In this document: in pieces, positions 1-5,973 of the stretch
Layout: each line of letters begins with the position of its first letter
How positions within the stretch are numbered: position 1 is the stretch's first letter
Assembly: GCA_030594585.1 (NCBI GenBank)
Contig: JAUVEX010000046.1
Coordinates: 1-7,573, forward strand
Source: an archaeon
GTDB lineage: Archaea > EX4484-52 > B79-G9
DNA length: 7,573 nt
Direction: 5' to 3'
Program-made: the position numbers and the translations under genes
The notes under the pieces: generated by a model
Databases searched by the model: none
Seen by the model: the letters and a program-made list of their open reading frames with translations, nothing else
Told to the model about the DNA's origin: nothing

Positions 1-3
1 GGA

Positions 4-1371
4 ATGGCAAAAGTCTGGAGTGTATCTGAAGCCCCTATTCTTGCATTTTTTTCTAAGAACTCAAACATATATGGAGAAAAAAATTATTTGAAAGAATTAT
101 TTAATACTTTGCAAGGTACCGGAATAATAATGCTTGACAAGAGGGGCAAAATTCTTTGGATTAATGAAACAATTAGTTCGTGGATTGGGGACATCAAAGA
201 TGTCCGGGGAAAACAATGCCATTTAATTTACCAAAAAGACAACAAAAAGACGAATATATGCGCTGCGTATGAGACGCTAAAAACAGGAAGGCCGTCAACA
301 ATTGAAAGAAAGATACTTTCCCGTTTTGGGGGCGCAATGACAGTTGAAGTGAACTCATTTGCGATAAGGGCTAAAAAAGGAACCGTTCTTGGTGTTTTGC
401 AGATATTAAGAGACATAACAGAACAAAAGAAGATTGAGGAAAAGGCAACAGAATATACGGATCGTCTTGAACAGCGGGTTGATGAGCACACAAGAAAAAT
501 GGCCTTATTGGGTGCGGTTTCATACAATGCGAGCCGGCCGTTTAAATTGTCTGAGTTCTTAAATGATGTTTTAAAGGATATTATGTATGTTCTGCATGTT
601 TCTACAGGTATGATTTTTATTACCGATGTCAACAAACAGAAAAATGAGCTTGTGGCTTTTCAGGGCATTACTAAAGAACTTAAGGAAACATGCATGAAAG
701 ATCCTTTTGATTTTGGTGATGGCATTATACGCGCCATTGCAGAATCCGGGAAACGTATACATGTAAGGGATAATTTTTCAGGGCACCCAAAAATTGCACT
801 GCCCGAAGCTAAAAAAGAAGGTTTGCGTTCCTTTGTGGGTATTCCGTTAAGGGCCAAAGACACTGTTTGGGGGGTCATGTTTCTTGCAAGCAATAGCGCA
901 CACAAATTTAAGTCTAATGATTTGGATATCCTGATTGCCCTTGCAAACCAGATAGGCATTGCAATTGAAAATGCGGAACTTTTCAAAGAAATCAAGGAAT
1001 CCAAAAATTATCTTGAATCCATTATTGGACTGTCAAGCGACGGAATTTTTGTTGTTGATGCCGCAGGGAATTTGGAATTCGGGAATCCTGTATGCACAGA
1101 AATTAGCGGCTGGAAACAAGAAGAGCTTGTTGGAAAGCCGTTTATGTTATTGATACCAAAAGATTATCACGCATTTATATTAGAGCGATGGCAAGAGGCG
1201 CAAAAAGGATATGCACGGTCTTACGAAACAGAAATCATAACAAAAAGCGGGGCTCGTAAGCGCCTGTCTGTAAGCCATAAGGCTGTTGAATTTAATGGGC
1301 AGCGAAAATACATAAACATTATAAGGGATATAACGAATCAGGAAAACATTGCAAAAAAGAAAAATGCTTAA
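4..1371 (+). CDS. PAS-GAF-PAS sensory protein without output domain (N-terminus uncertain)
   Basis: Probable cytosolic signal sensor. A first PAS domain spans about residues 30-142 and ends in the typical ILRDITEQKK linker. It keeps a Cys pair (C72, C86) where many PAS domains have a C...CxxC cluster. A charged coiled-coil linker (about 140-168) leads to a GAF domain (about 180-330, with FVGIPLRAKDTVWGVMFLAS and the closing IALANQIGIAIENAELF helix). A second PAS domain follows (about 335-450: SSDGIFVVDAAGNLEFGNP, then NIIRDITNQE). The protein stops 12 residues later, so there is no histidine kinase, GGDEF or DNA-binding domain. No membrane segment is evident. The frame is open to the window edge, so the ATG used here may be internal to a longer protein with more domains upstream. 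The ligand cannot be told from sequence. A separate partner kinase or regulator would be expected; none lies in this window. The downstream gene is about 100 bases away and probably has its own promoter. Confidence 0.85.
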   Translation: MAKVWSVSEAPILAFFSKNSNIYGEKNYLKELFNTLQGTGIIMLDKRGKILWINETISSWIGDIKDVRGKQCHLIYQKDNKKTNICAAYETLKTGRPSTIERKILSRFGGAMTVEVNSFAIRAKKGTVLGVLQILRDITEQKKIEEKATEYTDRLEQRVDEHTRKMALLGAVSYNASRPFKLSEFLNDVLKDIMYVLHVSTGMIFITDVNKQKNELVAFQGITKELKETCMKDPFDFGDGIIRAIAESGKRIHVRDNFSGHPKIALPEAKKEGLRSFVGIPLRAKDTVWGVMFLASNSAHKFKSNDLDILIALANQIGIAIENAELFKEIKESKNYLESIIGLSSDGIFVVDAAGNLEFGNPVCTEISGWKQEELVGKPFMLLIPKDYHAFILERWQEAQKGYARSYETEIITKSGARKRLSVSHKAVEFNGQRKYINIIRDITNQENIAKKKNA

Positions 1372-1387
1372 TCTTTTGTGTTTTTTC
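1372..1387 (+). terminator. T-rich candidate terminator after the PAS-GAF-PAS gene
   Basis: Directly after the TAA stop, a TCTTTTGTGTTTTTTC run appears without a preceding hairpin. Archaeal intrinsic termination commonly uses such T stretches on the non-template strand. The position fits a boundary between the sensor gene and the MoxR operon. This is an inference from composition only. Confidence 0.4.
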
Positions 1388-1400
1388 GTTAATGTTTAAT

Positions 1401-1440
1401 AAAACATATAATAATTGCGTTAAAATAATCTATATCTTTA
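1401..1440 (+). promoter_or_regulatory. Candidate archaeal promoter (TATA-like) for the MoxR operon
   Basis: Two TATA-like elements are visible: ACATATAATAAT around 1404-1415 and TCTATATCTTTA around 1429-1440. With the usual spacing of about 25 bases from TATA box to transcription start, they would give starts near 1435 or 1460. Either precedes the ribosome binding site at 1478-1486. The segment is very AT-rich, so such matches are cheap; which element works, if either, is not decidable by eye. Confidence 0.35.
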
Positions 1441-1477
1441 ATTGTGCTAAGACATATTGACTCGTTATGGCATTTAT

Positions 1478-1486
1478 AGGGGGGAT
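1478..1486 (+). promoter_or_regulatory. Ribosome binding site favouring a TTG start for the MoxR gene
   Basis: AGGGGGGAT lies four bases before an in-frame TTG at 1491. Its GAT end sits at the same distance from the start as the GAT and AAT ends of the sites before the VWA and DUF58 genes. The alternative in-frame ATG at 1467 lies upstream of this site and has no purine-rich element before it. Confidence 0.5.
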
Positions 1487-1490
1487 TCAG

Positions 1491-2477
1491 TTGAACAATG
1501 AAATAGAACAGCTAAACAAAAAAGCAAAAGATTATTCTAAAACCATAGACTCATTGCTTGAGGAAGTAGGAAAAGTAATAGTTGGCCAAAAAGATACAGT
1601 AAAAAAAGTAGTAGTAGCGCTCTCAGCAAACGGCCATGTTCTTCTTGAAGGAATGCCCGGATTAGCAAAGACAATGATGATAAAGACACTTGCAGACACA
1701 CTTGATGCAGGCTTTAAGAGAATACAGTTTACGCCGGATCTTCTTCCTGCAGACATAATAGGAACCAATATTTACAACCAAAAGACCGGAAATTTTACAA
1801 CAAAGAAAGGCCCCATATTCTCTAATTTTATTCTTGCAGACGAAATCAACAGGGCGCCGCCCAAAGTGCAGTCAGCACTTTTAGAAGCCATGCAGGAGCG
1901 CCAGGTCACAATTTCAGGCGAAACACACACACTTGAAAAGCCGTTTTTAGTGTTGGCAACACAAAACCCAATTGAAACTGAAGGCACATATGCTCTTCCG
2001 GAAGCACAAGTGGACAGGTTCATGATGAAAATAAATCTTGATTACCCTGACAAAAAAGAGGAGACGGAAATACTATCAAGAATGACAACCGGGAAAATTC
2101 CAAGAGCAAAAAAGATAATCACCGCAAAGAAAATCACAGACATTCAGGCATTTGCACCCAAAATATATGCTGATGAAAAAATACACAATTATGTCGTTGC
2201 ATTGGTTCATGCCACAAGAGACCCAAAAAAATACGGCCTTGACTTAAACGGCCACATACAGTACGGTGCATCACCAAGAGCATCTATGTGGCTTGTATTG
2301 GGTGCCAAAGCATGGGCTCTTGCCGAAGGTCGCGGCTATGTCCTTCCCGAAGATGTAAAGGCAATAGCAAAAGATGTGTTGCGCCATAGGATACTTTTGA
2401 CATACGAAGCAGAAGCTGAAGACATAACAACTGATTCTGTTATAGACAAGATACTTGCAAAAGTAAAGGCGCCATGA
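1491..2477 (+). CDS. MoxR-family AAA+ ATPase
   Basis: Cytosolic ATPase of the MoxR class (AAA_3 core plus lid). MoxR proteins act as chaperone-like remodellers that work with VWA-domain partners. Numbering from the TTG start (328 residues, normal family length): Walker A GMPGLAKT at 54-61; the FTPDLLPADIIG stretch typical of MoxR follows at 80-91; Walker B FILADE at 113-118 with D117 and E118; sensor 1 ATQNP with N159; the LPEAQVDRFM motif containing arginine-finger candidate R176; sensor 2 GASPRA with R263 in the lid. All key residues are intact. An in-frame ATG at 1467 would add MAFIGGIQ, but the ribosome binding site at 1478-1486 argues for TTG at 1491. A near-leaderless ATG start cannot be excluded. 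It is the first gene of the operon, followed after 23 bases by the DUF58 gene, its usual partner. Confidence 0.95.
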   Translation: MNNEIEQLNKKAKDYSKTIDSLLEEVGKVIVGQKDTVKKVVVALSANGHVLLEGMPGLAKTMMIKTLADTLDAGFKRIQFTPDLLPADIIGTNIYNQKTGNFTTKKGPIFSNFILADEINRAPPKVQSALLEAMQERQVTISGETHTLEKPFLVLATQNPIETEGTYALPEAQVDRFMMKINLDYPDKKEETEILSRMTTGKIPRAKKIITAKKITDIQAFAPKIYADEKIHNYVVALVHATRDPKKYGLDLNGHIQYGASPRASMWLVLGAKAWALAEGRGYVLPEDVKAIAKDVLRHRILLTYEAEAEDITTDSVIDKILAKVKAP

Positions 2478-2489
2478 ATTCTGCTTAAA

Positions 2490-2496
2490 AGGTAAT
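2490..2496 (+). promoter_or_regulatory. Ribosome binding site of the DUF58 gene
   Basis: AGGTAAT stands one base before the first ATG (2498) and four bases before a second, adjacent in-frame ATG (2501). The four-base spacing matches the site before the VWA gene, so the second ATG is preferred. Confidence 0.5.
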
Positions 2497-2500
2497 CATG

Positions 2501-3388
2501 ATGCCAAAAGCAAAACAGGTAATAAAAAAAGTCCGCAATCTTGACATAAGGACAAAGAATCTTGTAGACGGGCTTATGCAGGGGGCATATCTTTCGGCGT
2601 TTAAAGGAAGAGGCATAGAGTTCTCAGATGTCCGCGAATATGTGCCCGGAGATGATATAAGAAGCATAGATTGGAATGTCACAGCAAGAATGGATGCGCC
2701 ATATGTCAAGGAGTTTGTTGAAGAGCGCGATCTTACAGCCATCATTGTTTTTGATGCGTCAAACAGCTCTGATTTCGGAACCCAGGTTGCGCTTAAAAAA
2801 GACCAGAGTATAGAGATTGCCGCGTCAATCGCCATGTCTGCTGTAAAAAACAATGACCGTGTAGGGCTTTTAATAGCAACCGAAGATATTGAGTTGTTTG
2901 TTCCCCCAAAAAAAGGAAGAAGGCACGCCCTTAAAATAATTCGTGAGTTGGTGTATCATCCTTTGAAGCACAAAGGTACAGACTTAAAGAAATCATTGGA
3001 GTTTCTTGCAGGCATTGTGAAAAGAAAAGCAATCATATTTGTGATATCTGATTTCCAGTTTGATGTAGCTGCAATCGAAAAGCCTTTAGGTGTTTTAAAC
3101 CGAAAAAATGACATATTATGCATAAAAGTAGAAGATTTAAGGGAAAAAGAAATGCCAAATGTAGGCACAATTGAACTCGAAGACACTGAAACAGGCGAAT
3201 GTGTTCTTGTCGATACATCAGACAAGGAATTTAGGGAGAATTATGCTTTGTTGGCTAAAGAAAAAGAAAAAGAAACAATTGATTTTTTCAGGAAAAAAAA
3301 GATTGATTTTATGAGCACAACAACTTCCGGAAACTGGTTTTTAAGCATGCAGAAATTTTTTAAGGAGCGCAGGCGTAAATACAGGTGA
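2501..3388 (+). CDS. DUF58 family protein, soluble type with VWA-like fold
   Basis: The DUF58 signature is unmistakable at about residues 36-65: GRGIEFSDVREYVPGDDIR followed by SIDWNVTARMD. A VWA-like fold follows, with a DASNS sequence at D85/S87/S89 that matches the metal-binding DxSxS motif, GTDL at about 159-162, and VISDF with D184. The protein has about 295 residues and no membrane segment. It therefore belongs to the short, cytosolic DUF58 type rather than the long type with N-terminal membrane helices. DUF58 proteins are coded next to MoxR ATPases across bacteria and archaea and are thought to be their adaptors or partners; no biochemical activity is established. The C-terminus is very basic (KERRRKYR), which could favour contact with membrane lipids or nucleic acid; this is speculation. 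Its TGA stop lies inside the ribosome binding site of the next gene, so the two are probably translationally coupled. The start could also be ATG 2498, one residue longer. Confidence 0.93.
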   Translation: MPKAKQVIKKVRNLDIRTKNLVDGLMQGAYLSAFKGRGIEFSDVREYVPGDDIRSIDWNVTARMDAPYVKEFVEERDLTAIIVFDASNSSDFGTQVALKKDQSIEIAASIAMSAVKNNDRVGLLIATEDIELFVPPKKGRRHALKIIRELVYHPLKHKGTDLKKSLEFLAGIVKRKAIIFVISDFQFDVAAIEKPLGVLNRKNDILCIKVEDLREKEMPNVGTIELEDTETGECVLVDTSDKEFRENYALLAKEKEKETIDFFRKKKIDFMSTTTSGNWFLSMQKFFKERRRKYR

Positions 3389-3389
3389 T
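3383..3389 (+). promoter_or_regulatory. Ribosome binding site of the VWA gene, overlapping the DUF58 stop
   Basis: AGGTGAT is a perfect match to the archaeal anti-Shine-Dalgarno complement. It contains the TGA stop of the DUF58 gene and lies four bases before ATG 3394. A GTG at 3385 in the same frame falls inside the site itself and is therefore an unlikely start. Confidence 0.75.
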
Positions 3390-3393
3390 ACTT

Positions 3394-4350
3394 ATGGGAT
3401 TTTTTTTGATGGAGCCGTTATGGCTTTTGCCGTTGGCAGCTGTTCTTGCAGCAATTTATTTTTTGGTTAAAAAATCAAAAAAAGAAAAGAAAAAAGCAGC
3501 CGTAAAATTCAGCAACATAAATCTTATAAAAATGGCATCTGCCCACCAGAAGACAAAAAGAAGAACCATGATAATTCTTGCAATCGATATCCTGCTTGTC
3601 GCGTCATTATTTCTGGCGCTTGCAGACCCTCATATCCCGTTGAAGCAGACAAAACAAGGCGTGAATGTAGTTCTTGCAATAGACATTTCAGGCAGCATGC
3701 AGGCAAATGACTATAAGCCAACGCGCCTTGAAGCGGCAAAAGATGCTGCAAAAACACTTGTTGAAAGCCTTGAGAACAAGGATTTTGTTGGAGTTGTATC
3801 GTTCTCAAGCGGTGCATCTACAGTTGCCTATCTTACGCCGGATAAAGAAAAAGCAATAGAGCGAATAGGAAGCATAAGCGCAAACCAAGGGGCAACAGCA
3901 ATCGGTGATGGGTTAAGTTTAGCCATAGACATGGTATCATCAATCCCGAACAAGAAACGGTTTGTTGTCCTTCTATCAGACGGCGTTTCAAATGCAGGAG
4001 TCATCTCAACCACAGAAGCTGCTGCCTTTGCAAAATCAAACGAGGTTGTTGTGTTTACAGTAGGCATGGGTTCCGAGGCGCCGGTGGTTCTCGGGCATGA
4101 TTGGTTCGGAAATCCCCAGTACGCCCAGCTCGATGAAGCAGCTCTAAAACAGATTGCAAGAGACACCGGAGGTGTATATTTTAAGTCTGTTGACAGCGGA
4201 ACACTTACAGACATTTATTCCAGATTGCCTGAAAACATAAAGCGCGAACGCGAACCAACATCAATAAAAGACTGGATGATATTGTTGGGTGCGCTTTTGA
4301 TAATGTCTCGAATATATCTCAAAGAGTGGAAATGGAGGGTTCTTAAGTGA
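3394..4350 (+). CDS. Membrane-anchored VWA-domain protein (BatA-like)
   Basis: BatA-type layout of 318 residues from ATG 3394: two N-terminal membrane helices (about 8-25 and 58-77) joined by a highly basic loop (KKSKKEKKKAAVK), a VWA domain (about 90-275), and a third helix near the C-terminus (about 294-309). The metal-ion site is complete: DISGS (D97, S99, S101), T168 in the GATAIGDG stretch, and D196 in LLSDG. The positive-inside rule puts the basic loop and the KEWKWRVLK tail in the cytosol, so the VWA domain should face outside. VWA domains of this type bind protein partners through the metal ion, and MoxR operons commonly carry one. Here there is a single VWA gene, whereas many bacterial Bat operons have both batA and batB. 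The start rests on the AGGTGAT site; ATG 3409 is a shorter alternative after a run of eight T bases. The stop overlaps the next gene (GTGA). Confidence 0.92.
   Translation: MGFFLMEPLWLLPLAAVLAAIYFLVKKSKKEKKKAAVKFSNINLIKMASAHQKTKRRTMIILAIDILLVASLFLALADPHIPLKQTKQGVNVVLAIDISGSMQANDYKPTRLEAAKDAAKTLVESLENKDFVGVVSFSSGASTVAYLTPDKEKAIERIGSISANQGATAIGDGLSLAIDMVSSIPNKKRFVVLLSDGVSNAGVISTTEAAAFAKSNEVVVFTVGMGSEAPVVLGHDWFGNPQYAQLDEAALKQIARDTGGVYFKSVDSGTLTDIYSRLPENIKREREPTSIKDWMILLGALLIMSRIYLKEWKWRVLK
4334..4340 (+). promoter_or_regulatory. Ribosome binding site of the BatD-like gene
   Basis: GGAGGGT lies six bases before the GTG at 4347. It is inside the last codons of the VWA gene, which supports the GTG start and coupled translation. 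Confidence 0.6.
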
Positions 4351-5873
4351 TTGTTTCGAAAAATAACTTATTGTTTTTTATCCTGTTCATTGTCCTTTTC
4401 TCAAGCTCTGTTTTTGCCCAGGAGCTGTCTGTAGAAAAAAGTGTGAAAGAAGAAATAATCAAAGTTGGCGGGCAGGCAACAGTTGTCCTTAAATTCACAA
4501 ATCCTTTTGATGTTGATATCCCAATAACAATTGTTGATAAAAACATTTTCGCAAACAACGGAATTGATATCCAGTGCCTGGAACAGACAATCCCTAAAAA
4601 AAGCGAAATAGTGTTTGAATACTCGCCAATAACCGCATACCTTGAAGGAAAATACACTCTGGAAAAAGCCAAAATAACATACATAGACCCCCTCACAGAA
4701 AAAGAAGAGTCAGTTGAGTCAAACACTTGCGTTATAGATGTTGAAAAGGGGAACACAACAATCCCGCAACAGGGAATAACAACAATATATAACTGCAATG
4801 GCACAAACATGCAGTCAACATCTTATTCTTCGTCTTCTTCAAGCCAAGAGCAGGCAAGCAACAGCCAGCCAGACACGCAGGACAAGCTAAAAAATATCAA
4901 CCAGCAGGACAACCAGAACATGCAGGGATTGAAAAACGAAATGCTGGAAGAGCAAAAAAAACAGCAGGAACAAATGCAGCAGCTTGAAAAAACAATAGAG
5001 TCTAATCAGGAAATGTATGATGAGCATAAAAAACTTGAAGACAACGGCTACAAGCTGTCAGAAAAAGACATAAACCCTGGATCCGGAGAAACCGGAGATT
5101 TCGAATACAAATACCAAAAGGAAAACGGTGATACCGCAAGCATAAAAGGCAGCGTTAACAATGGAAGCGTTGAAGACATTTCAAGTTTCAGTTCTGATGA
5201 TGAACGAAGGCTTATGGATGCTTTAGAAAATAATACCGAATTCAAAAAAGCCCTTGAAGGCCTTAAAAAAGAAGGATTTTCTGTTGAAAACAAGTCAATA
5301 AATCCAATCACCACCAACATGACAAGCTATAATTATCAGATGTCAAATCCTGAAACAAACGAAACTGCAGAAATTTTTGGAAACATGACGATGGAAGGAA
5401 ATGTCACAAGCGTTGAGGTTGAAAAGCACAACAATAAAAAATTCCCCTGGTTTTTTGCCTATCTTACGGTCTTTATGGCACTTGGTTATTATTTATGGTC
5501 TAAATACATAAAAAAACCAGAAACTCCCGTAATTGTTGAACCGCAAAAAAAAGAAAAGCCAATAAATTACAAAAAAGAATCCAAAAAAATGCTTGATGCG
5601 GCAGAGAAATTGTATTTAGATGGAAAGAAAAAACAAGCCTACGAAAAAGCATCAGAAGCTGTCCGATTCTTTTTCAAGCACAAGTTTGAAACAGATAAAA
5701 AAGAGCTTACAGCAACAGAAACAATAACTCTTTTGAAAAAAGAAAAAAAAGACACAAAAAATATTAAGGCATTCTTCAACACCACCAATCTTGTTAACTT
5801 CGCTAAATACAAGCCAAACGACAAGGATTTCAAAAAGATTCTAAAGATTGGAAATAGCGTTGTTGGTGGATGA
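4347..5873 (+). CDS. Secreted single-pass BatD-like protein with duplicated ectodomain unit
   Basis: Last gene of the MoxR operon; 508 residues. An N-terminal signal peptide has a hydrophobic core LLFFILFIVLF and a likely cleavage after SVFA (residue 24). Residues 25-135 look like an Ig-like beta domain (VGGQATVVLKFTNPF; Cys 77 and 128), as in BatD N-termini. A Ser/Gln-rich linker (155-215, partly coiled-coil) leads to two diverged copies of one unit (217-277 and 293-357). A membrane helix follows (about 367-385), then a basic helical tail (405-506) with AYEKASEAVRFFFKHK and FAKYKPNDKDF, resembling the cytosolic helical tail of BatD-type proteins. Nine N-X-S/T sequons precede the membrane helix, seven of them at 272-354, consistent with an extracellular, glycosylated ectodomain. 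By position and layout it is the BatD partner of the VWA protein; sequence identity to BatD cannot be scored here. The GTG start overlaps the previous stop and has a ribosome binding site. Confidence 0.82.
   Translation: MIVSKNNLLFFILFIVLFSSSVFAQELSVEKSVKEEIIKVGGQATVVLKFTNPFDVDIPITIVDKNIFANNGIDIQCLEQTIPKKSEIVFEYSPITAYLEGKYTLEKAKITYIDPLTEKEESVESNTCVIDVEKGNTTIPQQGITTIYNCNGTNMQSTSYSSSSSSQEQASNSQPDTQDKLKNINQQDNQNMQGLKNEMLEEQKKQQEQMQQLEKTIESNQEMYDEHKKLEDNGYKLSEKDINPGSGETGDFEYKYQKENGDTASIKGSVNNGSVEDISSFSSDDERRLMDALENNTEFKKALEGLKKEGFSVENKSINPITTNMTSYNYQMSNPETNETAEIFGNMTMEGNVTSVEVEKHNNKKFPWFFAYLTVFMALGYYLWSKYIKKPETPVIVEPQKKEKPINYKKESKKMLDAAEKLYLDGKKKQAYEKASEAVRFFFKHKFETDKKELTATETITLLKKEKKDTKNIKAFFNTTNLVNFAKYKPNDKDFKKILKIGNSVVGG
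4995..5177 (+). repeat. Coding repeat, copy 1, in the BatD-like ectodomain
   Basis: Residues 217-277. It has a helix-like lead (IESNQEMYDEHKKLEDNGY), then LSEKDINP, EYKY, a TASIKG strand and an NNGSVEDIS end. It aligns to copy 2 at an offset of exactly 76 residues over 217-244, with L230, G234, Y235, I242, N243 and P244 matched by identical or aromatic residues. Copy 2 is about one residue longer after the INP motif. The similarity is at protein level, not DNA level, so the duplication is old. Confidence 0.65.
5223..5417 (+). repeat. Coding repeat, copy 2, in the BatD-like ectodomain
   Basis: Residues 293-357. It has a lead LENNTEFKKALEGLKKEGF, then VENKSINP, a YNY strand, TAEIFG and a GNVTSVEVE end. 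It is separated from copy 1 by a short linker (SSFSSDDERRLMDA). The pattern of a helix followed by short beta strands recalls PepSY-like or cystatin-like units, but no family can be assigned by eye. Confidence 0.65.
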
Positions 5874-5893
5874 CTTTTCTCAATTTGAAGTGA

Positions 5894-5919
5894 TATGCGC
5901 AAATTGGTGTCAGCGCATA
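5894..5919. repeat. Perfect 7-bp inverted repeat between the BatD-like and AlkD genes
   Basis: TATGCGC (5894-5900) and GCGCATA (5913-5919) are exact inverse complements around a 12-base spacer. It starts 21 bases after the operon's last stop. No T run follows, so it is not a classical hairpin terminator. It could be an RNA hairpin at the 3' end of the operon transcript, or a dimeric protein site upstream of the AlkD gene. Confidence 0.45.
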
Positions 5920-5941
5920 AAACCTATTGGAAACTCCGGTA

Positions 5942-5961
5942 ACACATTTAACAAATAAAAC
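5942..5961 (+). promoter_or_regulatory. Weak candidate promoter of the AlkD-like gene
   Basis: The AT-rich ACACATTTAACAAATAAAAC lies about 13-32 bases before the ATG at 5974. No ribosome binding site is visible between it and the ATG, so a leaderless transcript starting near the ATG is plausible. Archaea often use such transcripts. There is no strong TATA consensus, so confidence is low. Confidence 0.25.
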
Positions 5962-5973
5962 ATAATTAATGTC

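Noticed and set aside
228..1004. Several minus-strand open frames under the PAS-GAF-PAS gene
   Set aside because: Their peptides are low-quality Ser/Phe/Ile-rich translations without motifs, opposite a well-supported gene.
1372..1490. Possible small RNA or short gene in the gap before the MoxR operon
   Set aside because: No stable hairpin or credible short frame is visible; the sequence is explained by T-run and TATA-like signals.
3290..3302. Run of eight A bases in the DUF58 gene as a possible frameshift site
   Set aside because: The frame continues normally on both sides with sensible DUF58 sequence to the expected length, so there is no sign of a frameshift.
3524..4214. Minus-strand open frames opposite the VWA gene
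   Set aside because: They mirror the codon pattern of the VWA gene and have no domain or ribosome binding site.
4831..4990. Ser/Gln-rich low-complexity stretch as a possible DNA repeat or slippage array
   Set aside because: Codons vary and no exact DNA period is kept; it reads as a protein linker.
4343..5320. Minus-strand open frames opposite the BatD-like gene
   Set aside because: The plus-strand protein has a signal peptide, membrane helix and operon context; the antisense peptides show nothing comparable.
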